A stretch of 64,000 nt of DNA from Bartonella sp. B1099 (GCF_944801835.1 NZ_CALYLN010000001.1:404001-468000), one strand, 5' to 3'. Positions 38,034-47,990 are shown, counted from the first letter of the stretch. Notes: generated by a model from the sequence alone, not told the origin. A program made the numbers and translations.

Positions 38034-38777
38034 TTATAAAGAGGAAGGTGCTGTACGTGTTTCATCAATACGCCGTGAGACAATTGTTGAAAATTCATCG
38101 GCAAAATTTTCTATTTGTGCAATGATGCGTGCACTTTCATGGGTCAATTTATTATAGGCAATAACGGCTGGAATTGCCGCAAACAAACCAATAGCCGTTG
38201 CCAAAAGTGCTTCTGCAATCCCTGGTGCGACAATGGCAAGAGATGTATTTTGAGAAGCAGAAATAGAAAGAAAAGACTCCATAATACCAATCACTGTTCC
38301 AAAAAGACCGATAAAGGGTCCTGCAGATCCCAGTGTTGCAAGAAAACTTAACTTTGATTCTATTTTTTCACTTTCACGTCCCAGTGTTAGATCCATCGCC
38401 TTATCAATTCTGCTCTGCAAACTGATCGAAGTATGGGTTCCTTTTTCAAGAGATTTTTTCCATTCAGCCATTGCTGCCATAAAAACAGCAGATATGCTAT
38501 TGGTACGGTGACTCTTACAGGTGACATAAAGATCCTCTAGCGCTTTGCCAGACCAAAATGTCCGTTCAAATTGTTTGATTTCACGCCGTATTCTCCGGTA
38601 GGTAAAAATTTTATCAAAAATAATAGCCCAACTCCAGACGGAAGCAAGCAGCAACCCAACCATAACAACTTTAACGACGAGACTTGCTTGCATAAACAAA
38701 TGCAACATTCCCATTGTTTCCGGATTCATTAGTTCACCATGCGGCATAATTTTTGTCCCTCTAAATGAAAGGTGCAC
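38034..38777 (-). CDS. tolQ: TolQ proton channel subunit
   Basis: 247 residues with three membrane segments and the signature L-G-S-A-G-P-F-I-G-L-F-G-T-V-I-G-I-M and A-P-G-I-A-E-A-L-L-A-T-A-I-G-L-F-A-A-I-P-A-V. The start may lie 16 codons later, at M-N-P-E-T. First gene of the tolQRAB series; ybgC lies 1.6 kb upstream instead of adjacent. Confidence 0.95.
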   Translation of the reverse strand: MHLSFRGTKIMPHGELMNPETMGMLHLFMQASLVVKVVMVGLLLASVWSWAIIFDKIFTYRRIRREIKQFERTFWSGKALEDLYVTCKSHRTNSISAVFMAAMAEWKKSLEKGTHTSISLQSRIDKAMDLTLGRESEKIESKLSFLATLGSAGPFIGLFGTVIGIMESFLSISASQNTSLAIVAPGIAEALLATAIGLFAAIPAVIAYNKLTHESARIIAQIENFADEFSTIVSRRIDETRTAPSSL

Positions 38778-39211
38778 TTCTTAAAATTTTATAAAACAGA
38801 TTGTTTTATAGTTTCTAAATTTAAGTAAAAAACTTTAGTCTCACATAAATCCATGCACGAAAACAAGACCTGTTTCTTAAATTTCTTTAAAAAGTGATCA
38901 TCAAAGACATCTCTCAAGACATCTCCCCTCTCTCTCACAAAGACATTTATGCAAGATCACCCTAAAGCCTCCCCCTTCATCAATACCTATGAAGGATAAA
39001 ACCCAATCCCCCCGTTTATGAAAAGAATGCTCCACCATCTTGACTTTCCCCCCTCACTGTAAAAGACAAAATTTCTAACCCCGCACCGTTTTGCAAACAA
39101 TAATCTACGCCAGCTTTCCTTAAAGCGAATTCCCTCTATTGGCTTCAAATCCCCGCCTCTCAAACAACCCCATTTTACAGTATAATAGAATAGCTAATGT
39201 TTTAATTTGTC
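38778..39211. other. Intergenic region upstream of tolQ
   Basis: About 430 bases with no supportable gene, ending at the promoter of the first structured leader. Confidence 0.4.
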
Positions 39212-39246
39212 TTGCCAATCTCTTGAAAGTACTTTATCAATCAAAA

Positions 39247-39445
39247 GATATTTTGATCGTCTACGCACCGATCAAGAGGGATTAAAGGTCCTAAGCTCTA
39301 GCGTACAAATAAATCCACTGTTGTGGATATCCCGGGATTCCGGGAGATTTTGCTATGTCCAGGTGCATCTCAGCACTAAAAGCAAAAAGCTGACTAGAGC
39401 TCAGTACCTTTAACTCCCGGAATACTCATGCGAGGGCGCTCGCAA
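39247..39445 (+). ncRNA. Structured leader RNA upstream of an XRE gene (Brt-like), copy A
   Basis: Promoter TTGCCA (39212-39217), 17-bp spacer, TATCAA (39235-39240). Visible elements: hairpin TTGATCG/CGATCAA, hairpin ATCCAC/GTGGAT, palindrome CCCGGGATTCCGGG, hairpin GTGC/GCAC, and a long-range helix pairing AAAGGT with ACCTTT and AGCTCTAG with CTAGAGCT. CTCCCGGAAT follows. It is the most divergent copy yet every helix is preserved by paired changes relative to the others. I recall a published Bartonella small-RNA family (Brt) of about this size upstream of small HTH genes. Confidence 0.8.
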
Positions 39446-39531
39446 CCGGGGGGACTTAACATGCAAACCAAAAATTCACATTTTAATGATATTTCTTATC
39501 AAGCAAAAGAATTCGTCATCGAAGAATATCA

Positions 39532-39837
39532 ATGAAGCTTTCTCAAAAAGAATTAGAGAATTCTTTAGGTGTCAGTTTCCAACAAATCCAAAAATACGAA
39601 AAAGGGTTAAACCGTGTAAGCGCAGGACGTTTGCTAGAAATTGCCAATCTACTGGAAGTTCCAATGAGCTTTTTTTATGCGGATATTATTGCTACAAAAG
39701 AAGATCCCCCCACAAAAGAACCTCCCTCACACGATGATCAAGAAATCTATAGCGAAAAAGAACACGCCCTTTTGAGAAATTTTAGAGAACTCCACCCTAA
39801 AAAACAAAAGGCAATTTGGTGGTTAATTTCCGATTAA
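39532..39837 (+). CDS. Small XRE-family regulator, 5' end frameshifted
   Basis: 101 residues from an internal ATG. The helix-turn-helix region L-G-V-S-F-Q-Q-I-Q-K-Y-E-K-G-L-N-R-V-S-A-G-R and the F-F-Y-A-D-I motif match the other four copies. The expected start, ATGCAAACC at 39461, opens a frame that ends at 39535. Reading one base over, K-R-I-R-H-R-R-I-S-M-K-L-S-Q aligns with K-R-I-R-L-R-R-K-x-L-K-M-S-Q of the paralogues, so a single-base change cut off the first 24 residues or so. It may still be made from the internal ATG, but no clear ribosome-binding site is there. Confidence 0.65.
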   Translation: MKLSQKELENSLGVSFQQIQKYEKGLNRVSAGRLLEIANLLEVPMSFFYADIIATKEDPPTKEPPSHDDQEIYSEKEHALLRNFRELHPKKQKAIWWLISD

Positions 39838-40434
39838 GCAAAAGCACACACAAAACTCCAATCCTTTATTTCATTTTTACAGATCCACGTTTTTACGCTT
39901 TTTCATTTTGACAGAAATCAGTAAACGAAACTATCCTCCGCACCATTCTATAAACACTGGTCTGTCAAAACGCTGACTTCTGATGCTAGCGGATTTCTCA
40001 GCTTATTATTTCATAGGATTATCACTGTCTCTCAAAGAAGAGTGTTCCCCAGCCCGCAAATCTTTCCCTAAAATATTCACCCCCCACTTTCACAAGAAGC
40101 CCTTGACATTTACATTACCCAACGATTTCCGCCCAAAGAGCAGTGTTTTACGGCATGATAGGATAAGCGTTTCCAGCTCAAAATTTGCGATCAATCTTGC
40201 CACTTAAAACGCTTTATAAAAGGCATTTTATGCCTTTCTCAATCCTTTTTATCTCCACCCATCAACCCTGCCTGTAACAAGAAAAAAATGTGACATGCAA
40301 GAAAATGATTTTGGTGAATTCACAAAAGAATTTGAAATGAGAAAATTTTACACCATCCACGGTTCTCATTTAAATTGAATAACTCTATCTTATCATTATC
40401 AATAAAACTGTTGTATATTCAACATGCAAGAGTT
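39838..40434. other. Intergenic region with dispersed repeat
   Basis: No supportable gene. Positions 40290-40410 hold the third copy of the dispersed repeat. Confidence 0.45.
40290..40410. repeat. Dispersed degenerate repeat, copy 3
   Basis: Shares ATGCAAG-AAATGATTTTG, ATTTGAAATGAGAAAATT and TATCTTATCATTAT-ATCAATAA with 33866-33990. About 65-75% identical by eye. Confidence 0.6.
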
Positions 40435-40899
40435 TTAACCAAGCATTTTTGCAAACAGCTCTTTGGGTAAACGTCGCGGTTTTGCTTCTTCATTAATCAG
40501 AGCAATTTCCACTTTTGCTGTTACCAACGTGGTCACCTCGTGCACAATAGATTGCTCCATAAAAAAGCGTGCTCCTTGGACATGATTAACACGTGTTTTA
40601 ACAACTAAAAGATGATCAATTTGGGCTGGTCGTAAAAAACTAATTTCCATATGACGCACAACAAAAAACAGTTTTTCCCCCTCCCCTCCTGCAGCTAATA
40701 TTTTATTATTAAAACCGGTATCCCGTAAAAATTCTGAACGTCCCCGTTCAAAAAATTCCAGATAACGCGCATGATAAACCACACCGGAAAAATCTGTATC
40801 AGCCACATAAACGCGCACCTGAAAATTATGAAAAGCATTTTTATGATCGCTCTTGAAAGGCATTACTTCTGTCATTGACTTCATGTCCCATAAAATCAT
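40435..40899 (-). CDS. ybgC: YbgC-type acyl-CoA thioesterase of the Tol-Pal cluster
   Basis: 154 residues, hot-dog fold. V-R-V-Y-V-A-D-T-D-F-S-G-V-V-Y-H-A-R-Y-L-E-F-F-E-R-G-R contains the 4-hydroxybenzoyl-CoA thioesterase active-site aspartate. YbgC hydrolyses short acyl-CoA or acyl-carrier thioesters at the inner membrane. The start may be a few codons further in (M-K-S-M-T-E-V). It precedes tolQ as in many proteobacteria, though here with the XRE locus inserted. Confidence 0.92.
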   Translation of the reverse strand: MILWDMKSMTEVMPFKSDHKNAFHNFQVRVYVADTDFSGVVYHARYLEFFERGRSEFLRDTGFNNKILAAGGEGEKLFFVVRHMEISFLRPAQIDHLLVVKTRVNHVQGARFFMEQSIVHEVTTLVTAKVEIALINEEAKPRRLPKELFAKMLG

Positions 40900-41092
40900 T
40901 TAAGTTAGAAAATTGTTTATCAATCAAAAGATTGAACATATTTTTGTGTTGAAGTTGTGAAAAGAAAAAAGCACAAAATCCCCCCTATCGTTCTAAACCT
41001 TTTCGGTGAAAACACAAGAACCAGAGGCGTTCTTCTTGTCCTTATAAGAGCTTGCGATAAACCACCCGCACAGTTTTGGTTAAAAAAATGCC

Positions 41093-42184
41093 TTAGTCCT
41101 CTTCCCCATCCCATAAAGACGTCTGAAGTGATGCATTGTCTTGAGCATCAGAAAGTTGCGTACGTTTTTGTATCGATGTTGAAGCAGGCGCAGCAAGTCC
41201 TAAATGGCTCCACGCCTTTTCCGTAAGAATGCGTCCTCGAGCCGTTCTTTGAATAAAACCCTGTTGGAGAAGATATGGCTCAACAATATCTTCAATCGCA
41301 TCGCGTGGTTCTGACAAAGCAGCCGCAATGGTTTCAATGCCTACCGGTCCTCCTAAAAAAGTTTCCGCAATCAGCAGCAAATAACGCCGGTCAAGCGGAT
41401 CAAGCCCAAGATAATCCACTTCAAGGCGCGAAAGCGCTTCATCGGCGATTTTTCGATCAATTTGTTTTGCCTGTTTGACCAAAGCAAAATCACAAACGCG
41501 CCGTAAAAGCCGTCCAGCGATACGCGGAGTTCCACGTGCTCGACGTGCAATTTCATGGGCGCCATCATCACTGATCTTGACGGCAAAAAGCCGCGCATTA
41601 CGCTGCACAATATATTCCAATTCCTCTATTGTATAAAAATTAAGACGAATAGGGATGCCAAAACGGTCTCTAAGCGGTGTGGTCAAAAGCCCCAACCGTG
41701 TGGTTGCCGCCACTAAAGTAAATTTAGCCAGATCAATTTTAACCGAGCGTGCTGCCGGCCCCTCCCCAATGATCAAATCGAGTTGATAATCTTCCATAGC
41801 TGGATAAAGAATTTCCTCGATTGCTGGATTTAAGCGATGAATTTCATCAATAAACAAGACATCGCGTTCTTCAAGATTGGTCAAGAGAGCAGCTAAATCT
41901 CCTGCTTTAGCAATGACCGGTCCTGAAGTAGAGCGAAAATTAACGCCTAATTCCTTTGCCATAATCTGTGAAAGCGTTGTTTTTCCCAGTCCCGGTGGTC
42001 CTACAAACAAAACATGATCCAACGCTTCTTTCCGAGTTTTTGCGGCTTCAATAAATATCTTTAAATTAGCCCGCGCTGCTTCTTGCCCGATAAAGTCATC
42101 GAGAACTTGTGGCCTTAAGGAACGATCCGGATCGTTGGGAAGGGGTGCAGCCCCTAAAAGGCGTTGATCTTCATCTTTATGCAT
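41093..42184 (-). CDS. ruvB: Holliday junction helicase motor RuvB
   Basis: 363 residues. Walker A G-P-P-G-L-G-K-T at about residue 61, Walker [10 protein letters not shown], sensor [17 protein letters not shown] and the C-terminal winged helix with R-T-A-R-G-R. It drives branch migration with RuvA. Follows ruvA by 13 bases. Confidence 0.97.
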   Translation of the reverse strand: MHKDEDQRLLGAAPLPNDPDRSLRPQVLDDFIGQEAARANLKIFIEAAKTRKEALDHVLFVGPPGLGKTTLSQIMAKELGVNFRSTSGPVIAKAGDLAALLTNLEERDVLFIDEIHRLNPAIEEILYPAMEDYQLDLIIGEGPAARSVKIDLAKFTLVAATTRLGLLTTPLRDRFGIPIRLNFYTIEELEYIVQRNARLFAVKISDDGAHEIARRARGTPRIAGRLLRRVCDFALVKQAKQIDRKIADEALSRLEVDYLGLDPLDRRYLLLIAETFLGGPVGIETIAAALSEPRDAIEDIVEPYLLQQGFIQRTARGRILTEKAWSHLGLAAPASTSIQKRTQLSDAQDNASLQTSLWDGEED

Positions 42185-42197
42185 TGTTACCTTAATT

Positions 42198-42812
42198 TCA
42201 AGTAGGAGAAGAAAGCAATTTGAGACTATGGCGAATCAAGAGAGCAGAAGAAACAGTTTCTCCCTCAAGGGCGTTCATGGCAAGAGCAAGAGCACGAGCT
42301 GCCTGCTCGCGTTCAAAGCCTAGCTTCATCAAAGCGGAAAGCGCATCCTGCGCAGGTTGATTAGCGCTCTCATGCTGCGGAATTGAAACAGTCTTGACCG
42401 CCTGTTCAAAGGGAAGCGTTTTACTTTTCAACTCACCCACAATTCTTTCACTAACTTTTTTACCAACGCCTGGCGCTCGACTAATCATCGCCCCATCGTT
42501 TAAAGCAATAGCTTGTGCAAGTTCATCTGGCGATAAAGTGCCCAAGATTGCTAAGGCAACCTTAGCCCCTACGCCTGGAACATTTTGGAGCATACAAAAC
42601 CACTCCTGTTCGGCTCTTGTTGCAAAACCAAAAAGGCGGATTGCCTCTTCCCGAACATGCGTTTCAATAAAGAGGCTTAACGTCTCCCCAACAGAAGGCA
42701 AAGAAGGACGCAACCGATTTGAGATAAAAACAACATACCCCACACCATGAACATCAAGAATAATATAATCCTCAAAGATATGTTCAAGCGTACCCTTTAA
42801 TTTGCCAATCAT
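42198..42812 (-). CDS. ruvA: Holliday junction DNA-binding protein RuvA
   Basis: 204 residues starting [10 protein letters not shown]; longer upstream ORF sequence overlaps ruvC and is not used. Domain I, the [10 protein letters not shown] and [12 protein letters not shown] helix-hairpin-helix pair, and a C-terminal three-helix domain with A-L-M-K-L-G-F are visible. Confidence 0.96.
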   Translation of the reverse strand: MIGKLKGTLEHIFEDYIILDVHGVGYVVFISNRLRPSLPSVGETLSLFIETHVREEAIRLFGFATRAEQEWFCMLQNVPGVGAKVALAILGTLSPDELAQAIALNDGAMISRAPGVGKKVSERIVGELKSKTLPFEQAVKTVSIPQHESANQPAQDALSALMKLGFEREQAARALALAMNALEGETVSSALLIRHSLKLLSSPT

Positions 42813-42825
42813 GTTGTCGCCCCAA

Positions 42826-43341
42826 TCATATCGCCATCCTTGCCTGATAAGATTGATCAATCCTCTTACGATGCATGCTATGACAAAGAGCAAGCGCAAG
42901 GGCATCAGCGGCATCATTGCTATCAAATTCAGCCCGTGGGAGTAAAACTTTTACCATCATATGAATTTGTTCTTTCGCCCCATGTCCAACACCAATAACC
43001 GATTTTTTCACCTTATTGGGTGCATATTCAAAAACAGGACACTTTGCCTGCGCAGGAACCAGCAGCGCAATCGCACGCGCTTGCCCAAGTTTTAAAGTTG
43101 CTGTCGCATCTTTGTTAACAAACACATGTTCCACCGCAGCTTCATGAGGCATAAATTGATGCACAACCTCTGAAAGACCTTTATGGATCTGACAGAGTCT
43201 GGAAGCCAGATCACACTTTACATCGGAAGAAACTGTCCCTGCAGCAACAAACTGAAGACGATTACCCGCAAGATCGATAACGCCCCACCCCGTATACCGT
43301 AGTCCGGGATCAATGCCTATAATACGAATCGTCTCTGCCAT
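42826..43341 (-). CDS. ruvC: Holliday junction resolvase RuvC
   Basis: 171 residues from [13 protein letters not shown], whose aspartate is the first of the four catalytic acids; V-E-H-V-F-V-N and [12 protein letters not shown] carry the rest. The upstream 40 codons of the open frame are not conserved. First gene of ruvCAB. Confidence 0.96.
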   Translation of the reverse strand: MAETIRIIGIDPGLRYTGWGVIDLAGNRLQFVAAGTVSSDVKCDLASRLCQIHKGLSEVVHQFMPHEAAVEHVFVNKDATATLKLGQARAIALLVPAQAKCPVFEYAPNKVKKSVIGVGHGAKEQIHMMVKVLLPRAEFDSNDAADALALALCHSMHRKRIDQSYQARMAI

Positions 43342-43689
43342 AAAATCCAGTTTATACACTTTTCCCTCTTTTGAATAAAGGCTCGCCCACCAAGAAAACA
43401 GCAGCAAAACATAAAACCCGTAAAAAGAGGAACATGTATCATAATTTATGCCGTATAACACCCGAAAAAACAGCAGCTTTTATGAGACTAAAAATGCCAT
43501 CAAACCAAACCCCTCACACCTGACAAGGAAGCAAAAGAAAAGTATAAAAACACCCCTTTTATCTCATCTCCCCCTTCTATCTCATCTCCAATGTCATAAT
43601 GATTAAACCATCTCAAACGAGCAAAGAGAGGATCCATACATTCATAAGTATAAAAATTCTCCTCTCTGGATGGTATATACGCCACCGAG

Positions 43690-43960
43690 TCTTTTTACGT
43701 TATACCCACCCATGTTGATTTGTTTTGCCAGCAGATTTTCATCTTCTAAAGTACAGGAAGCCGCCGCTTCCCACCCTGCGCGCATAGATTTTATGCGAGC
43801 CTCTCAAACGAGAGTAAATAAGCAACAAATTGGCGAAAAATTTCTGGAAGTTCGTTCCAATGAGGGGTTTCAAGTTCCAATGTCGGGGTCTGAAGGGAAA
43901 CTTTAACGATTTCTTTTTTTATTTGTTCTGATGACATTTCCCCTTCGCGAAAAACCAAGA
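43690..43960 (-). pseudogene. Decayed tail copy of rcdA, distal
   Basis: Mirrors the last 230 or so bases of rcdA with the same GTACAGGAAGCCGCCGCTTC block (here at 43751, 286 bp from the next copy at 44037). It lacks the rcdA 5' half and differs by several substitutions and a short deletion where the intact gene reads CGCTTCTAAACGC. Confidence 0.88.
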
Positions 43961-43969
43961 GAATATCCT

Positions 43970-44256
43970 CTAAGAACGCCCAAAGGCTGTTTTGAGTAAT
44001 TCTATTTGTTTTGCCAGCAGATTTTCATCTTCTAAAGTACAGGAAGCCGCCGCTTCCCACCCCGCGCGTATAGATTTTATGCGAGCCTCTCAAACGAGAG
44101 TAAATAAGCAACAAATTGGCGAAAAATTTCTGGGAGTTCGTTCCAATGAGGGGTTTCAAGTTCCAATGTCGGGGTCTGAAGGGAAACTTTAACGATTTCT
44201 TTTTTTATTTGTTCTGATGACATTTCCCCTTAGACAAAAGCCCAAGAGAATATCCT
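43970..44256 (-). pseudogene. Decayed tail copy of rcdA, proximal
   Basis: Second partial copy directly adjoining the rcdA stop codon, with the shared block at 44037, 287 bp from the intact gene's (44324). About 95% identical to the distal copy, closer to it than to rcdA, so the two tails were probably duplicated together after the first event. Confidence 0.9.
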
Positions 44257-44778
44257 CTAAGAACGCCCAAAGGCTGTTTTGAGTAATTCTATTTGTTTTC
44301 CTACTGGATTTTCATCTTCTAAAGTACAGGAAGCCGCCGCTTCCCACCCTGCGCGCATATACTTTATGCGCGCTTCTAAACGCAGTGAATGAGCAACAAA
44401 TTGGCGAAAAATTTCTGGGAGTTCGTTCCAATGAGGGGTTTCAAGTTCCAACGTCGGGGTCTGAAGGGAAACTTTAACGATTTCTTTTTTTATTTGTTCT
44501 GATGACATTTCCCCTTCGCGCTCTGCTCGAAGAAGAAGGAGTTGAGAGGCAATTTGCATCAGTCTTGTACTTAAATACATCGCCTCCTTTGCATAGAGTG
44601 CAGAAATTTCTGTCGAAAGGGAACGCGCAACGACTTTCCCTTCTGAATCGATATAGGCTGCTGTTTTTTCAATCAGCGCCATTGTCTCTTCATAGAGACG
44701 ATTAAAAGCATTATGCTCAATCATGATAATAGGTTCATCATAGGGACGTTTATGTACGCTCACGCTTTTATACTCCAA
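44257..44778 (-). CDS. rcdA: RcdA-like regulator (DUF1465)
   Basis: 173 residues, mostly helical. F-N-R-L-Y-E-E-T-M-A-L-I-E-K-T-A-A-Y-I-D and E-A-M-Y-L-S-T-R-L-M-Q-I-A-S-Q-L-L-L-L-R-A-E-R-E-G-E-M match the DUF1465 family that contains Caulobacter RcdA, a ClpXP adaptor component that helps degrade CtrA. Two partial copies of its 3' end lie immediately downstream. Confidence 0.85.
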   Translation of the reverse strand: MEYKSVSVHKRPYDEPIIMIEHNAFNRLYEETMALIEKTAAYIDSEGKVVARSLSTEISALYAKEAMYLSTRLMQIASQLLLLRAEREGEMSSEQIKKEIVKVSLQTPTLELETPHWNELPEIFRQFVAHSLRLEARIKYMRAGWEAAASCTLEDENPVGKQIELLKTAFGRS

Positions 44779-44963
44779 GGATCAGCACAAAACCACACCG
44801 CTCAATATTATATCACTCAACGAACAGAGTCCTAAAAAGTTTCTTTTGTTGCTGTATAGAATGCTTTTTTTTGAAATGACTACCTCTTTTAATTTTTTTG
44901 TGCAATTCGCTTTTTATACTAAGGTTAACGCAGCCAAACAGGGATCACGGGACCGCGTTTTTC

Positions 44964-46127
44964 TTATAAGCGGATCAGTTTTCTTGAAAAAGCCTCCTGT
45001 AAAGACCGCCGTTTTTCACAATAATAGGCGACTCCAAATTGCAGAGCGATGCCCGTTATCATTAAGAGGCTATCGGAAAAAAACGTTCCTGTCATCACTA
45101 TTTTGATAATTTGTCCAAACATGGCAAAAATAGTTCCTGTTACAAAGACCGGTAAACTATGTTTTCCTAGGATTACTAAAGGATGTTGCTCTGAAACAGC
45201 AAACCATTTATTGACGCGCGGCAACGAAAGAATAAGAAAAGATAATGCCAGAACATGGAGCAAACGTGGCAAGCTTAAAAAGGTTTTATTAAAGTTGAGC
45301 AACGGAGAAGACCAGCCCAACCAACCCAAAACGCCCCACCAATTTAAGCGAACCCATAACAGTGCCACCAAGAGATAGCCTGCCGCACAAACCACCCAAA
45401 AAGACTGAAAAGCGATTGTTTTTCCTTGTTTAAGCGCTAAAGTACTGGTTAAGCCTATAACAAACAAGAATTGCCAAGACAAAGGATTTAAAAACCATTT
45501 TCCCTCTATAGGATAAGAAGGGGGCGCAATTTTATAAAATCCACAGATGAGGTAAAGTATAAATGAGCCCAAAAGCAGCCACTTTGTCTGTTTACAACTC
45601 AAATATAGGATAAAAGGCGCAAAAAACATCAAAACCATATAAAGCGGCAGAATATTATTATAGCCTAATTGATGTCCCAAGCTTAAGCTATGCAAAAATG
45701 CTGTAAGCGGTTGTGTAACAAAAAGCCCCACATTGTTCATCGCTAACAGTTTTTCTGTTCTCCATAAGAAAAAGGCTCCTAAAAACAAGCTTAACGTAAC
45801 AAAAGTGGTCAAAAGATATGCGCCATAGAGCTGCAAAGCCCTGTACCAAAGTTTACGCACAATGAAGGAAAAAGGTTTTTTCTGTAACCGCGCATGAAAA
45901 CTTAAGCCCAATGAAACGCCTGAAAGCAAAACAAAAACTTCTGCAGAATCAGAAAAACCGAAATTTCTATGGGTTACATGCTCATAGAGCGTTCCGGGAA
46001 TATGGTTGATAAAAATCGTCAATAAGGCTAAAGAACGAAAAACATCAATGCGTGTATCACGACGAAAAGGCTGCGTCTTATGATCAACAACGGCTTGGTA
46101 TTTCATAAATGGACTCCCACGCGTCAC
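44964..46127 (-). CDS. opgC: OpgC-family membrane protein
   Basis: 387 residues with about ten membrane segments. The start R-I-D-V-F-R-S-L-A-L-L-T-I-F-I-N-H-I-P-G-T and F-G-F-S-D-S-A-E-V-F-V-L-L-S-G are diagnostic of OpgC, which adds succinyl groups to osmoregulated periplasmic glucans in other proteobacteria. The ATG seven codons in (M-K-Y-Q) is an alternative start. Confidence 0.88.
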   Translation of the reverse strand: MTRGSPFMKYQAVVDHKTQPFRRDTRIDVFRSLALLTIFINHIPGTLYEHVTHRNFGFSDSAEVFVLLSGVSLGLSFHARLQKKPFSFIVRKLWYRALQLYGAYLLTTFVTLSLFLGAFFLWRTEKLLAMNNVGLFVTQPLTAFLHSLSLGHQLGYNNILPLYMVLMFFAPFILYLSCKQTKWLLLGSFILYLICGFYKIAPPSYPIEGKWFLNPLSWQFLFVIGLTSTLALKQGKTIAFQSFWVVCAAGYLLVALLWVRLNWWGVLGWLGWSSPLLNFNKTFLSLPRLLHVLALSFLILSLPRVNKWFAVSEQHPLVILGKHSLPVFVTGTIFAMFGQIIKIVMTGTFFSDSLLMITGIALQFGVAYYCEKRRSLQEAFSRKLIRL

Positions 46128-46248
46128 AAAACTTTGAAGTCACATAAAAATGGTAGTTACCTTTATCGCAAACAAGGCAGGATGAAACTTTAACTTTTAA
46201 GAGTCAAGTTTCTTTTTAACAATCATTTACAAAAATCAGAGATAGGAC

Positions 46249-46911
46249 ATGACACAACAAAAAAATAAACCGATTGACTCCCCTCTTGTTCCTCAATTGG
46301 TTTTAACACTTGATGTTCGACGCAATATGCCACACGGCTTTTTGCGTCCCATGTTGCAAACAAAGTCTTTTGCCTGTGTCATCCTTTACGATTCTGAACA
46401 GCAGAAAGATGATGGCTCTTTTTTACAAAAACAGGCTCAAACTTACGCAGAAGATATTCAAAACAATGACGCCGCTCTTCTTATCGCTGGTGACAGCCGC
46501 ATTGCTGGACGCATAAAGGCTGATGGATTGCACATAGAAGATGATCTTAATGCTCTTGAAAGCTTAAAAAATCAGCAAAAGGAACAAAAAATCATCGGCT
46601 TTGGCAATCTACGCAATCGCCATAGTGCTATGCTTGCAGCAGAAACGGGGGTTGATTATCTTCTCTTTGGCAAATTAGGAGCTGATAAAAAACCCCAAGC
46701 GCACCCACGCAATCTTCAGTTAGCCACGTGGTGGGCAGAGATTATGGAAACCCCCGCCATTATTCAAGCAGGCAGCGATTTTGCAAATTTTGATGAAGCT
46801 TTAAAGACGGGATGTGAATTCATTGCCATGGAAGAAGTCATCTTTACCCATGACACCCCCTTGGTTCTGCTTCAACTTTGCCATGAAAAATGTAAAAACG
46901 CCCCCTTGTAA
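46249..46911 (+). CDS. Thiamine-phosphate-synthase-like (ThiE/TenI) protein
   Basis: 220 residues with a TIM-barrel TenI/ThiE pattern: A-A-L-L-I-A-G-D-S-R-I-A in the middle, K-A-D-G-L-H-I, a G-V-D-Y-L-L-F-G-K-L-G strand and a final A-G-S-D-F-A-N-F-D-E-A-L. Some phosphate-binding glycines of genuine ThiE are not evident, so this is probably a divergent family member. A short tail remnant of this gene appears at 48118-48185. Confidence 0.75.
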   Translation: MTQQKNKPIDSPLVPQLVLTLDVRRNMPHGFLRPMLQTKSFACVILYDSEQQKDDGSFLQKQAQTYAEDIQNNDAALLIAGDSRIAGRIKADGLHIEDDLNALESLKNQQKEQKIIGFGNLRNRHSAMLAAETGVDYLLFGKLGADKKPQAHPRNLQLATWWAEIMETPAIIQAGSDFANFDEALKTGCEFIAMEEVIFTHDTPLVLLQLCHEKCKNAPL

Positions 46912-47076
46912 TATGGGAGGGCAATTCATAAATGAAGTGTTAATAAAAATCTAAAACATTCGCCGCTATATCGCAATAACAGATAAAGAGGATAAAAATG
47001 TGTTTTTCTGGCCTCAAAACTCAATAAAATTGCTTAATAATCTAATCAAATGGGATGAAAAAGCTAGCATCTTTTT

Positions 47077-47105
47077 TTGACATAATATATAGAGGGAAGT
47101 ATTAT
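47077..47105 (+). promoter_or_regulatory. Predicted sigma-70 promoter of the TIR-like gene
   Basis: TTGACA, a 17-bp spacer and TATTAT, about 120 bases before the start codon. GAAGGGGACA lies just before the ATG as the ribosome-binding site. Confidence 0.65.
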
Positions 47106-47225
47106 AAAAATTTTCTAGTTCAATGTTTTATCAAAAGAAGCCATTATGATTGGGGGAGCTCGTCATTGTTAATCTTGGTCATGAAGACCAACAACGAATG
47201 ATAGAGATGTGAAGGGGACATAAAA

Positions 47226-47990
47226 ATGCAATATAACGGAACATCTGAAGATCTTAAAAACATAGTTTGCAAGGCTGGATATCAAATCAAAGAAGCCAAA
47301 CTTCTACCACATAAATCCCCTAGAACATATCAGATCAAAACTACTACTGGAGGTATCATTAATTGGTATGAACAAACAGGGAAGCTGCAAATTCAAGGCA
47401 AAGAAAACATAAAACAAAAGTTAAAAGAAGATTTAGCAAAGAATGTAGAAGAAACATCAACGACTCCTTCCCAAATAATTCTTTCCAACATTCCCAAAAC
47501 ATCTTCTAATGTCTCAGAATCACCCCCTAAAAAAATCTTTATCGTTCACGGTCATGATCGTGGCTCCTTAAAAGACCTTGAAAATATTCTTCTCAAACTT
47601 AAGCTCGATCCGTACATCTTGCAAAACACGAGCGGTAATGGTTTACCTATCATTGAAACTTTGAAAAAAGAAATTTGTAAGGATTCTATAGGGTTTGGTA
47701 TTGTATTGCTAACGCCCGATGATATAGGCTATGCTAGATCTGACGGTGAAACAAAAGCGCAATTTCGTGCGCGACAAAATGCTACTTTCGAAATGGGCAT
47801 GTTAGCCGGCGTGCTTCCTCTTGAGAGAATTGCTATTTTATACAAAGAAGGCGTTGAATTGCCTTCAGATGTTAATGGAGTTTACTACCTTTCTTTTAAA
47901 GAAGACATAAAAGAAGCATATCCCAAACTTATTAAGCGGTTAAAGGCAGCAGGCTTCCATATAGATGCAGATGCAATTGATGCATTATAA
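47226..47990 (+). CDS. TIR-like nucleotide-binding effector protein
   Basis: 254 residues. Residues 1-75 form a small domain ending G-G-I-I-N-W-Y-E-Q-T-G-K-L-Q-I-Q-G that I have seen fused to this family. From about residue 100, K-I-F-I-V-H-G-H-D opens a TIR-like (PF10137-type) domain with V-L-L-T-P-D-D-I-G-Y-A, then R-A-R-Q-N-A-T-F-E-M-G-M-L-A-G, whose glutamate (about residue 188) would be the NADase catalytic residue. Related proteins are effectors of anti-phage signalling systems. It has its own promoter, sits alone, and lies between the thiE-like gene and a remnant of that gene's tail. Confidence 0.8.
   Translation: MQYNGTSEDLKNIVCKAGYQIKEAKLLPHKSPRTYQIKTTTGGIINWYEQTGKLQIQGKENIKQKLKEDLAKNVEETSTTPSQIILSNIPKTSSNVSESPPKKIFIVHGHDRGSLKDLENILLKLKLDPYILQNTSGNGLPIIETLKKEICKDSIGFGIVLLTPDDIGYARSDGETKAQFRARQNATFEMGMLAGVLPLERIAILYKEGVELPSDVNGVYYLSFKEDIKEAYPKLIKRLKAAGFHIDADAIDAL

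Noticed and set aside
43670-44192. Two similar small ORFs on the plus strand
   Set aside because: They are antisense frames of the decayed rcdA tail copies, not genes.
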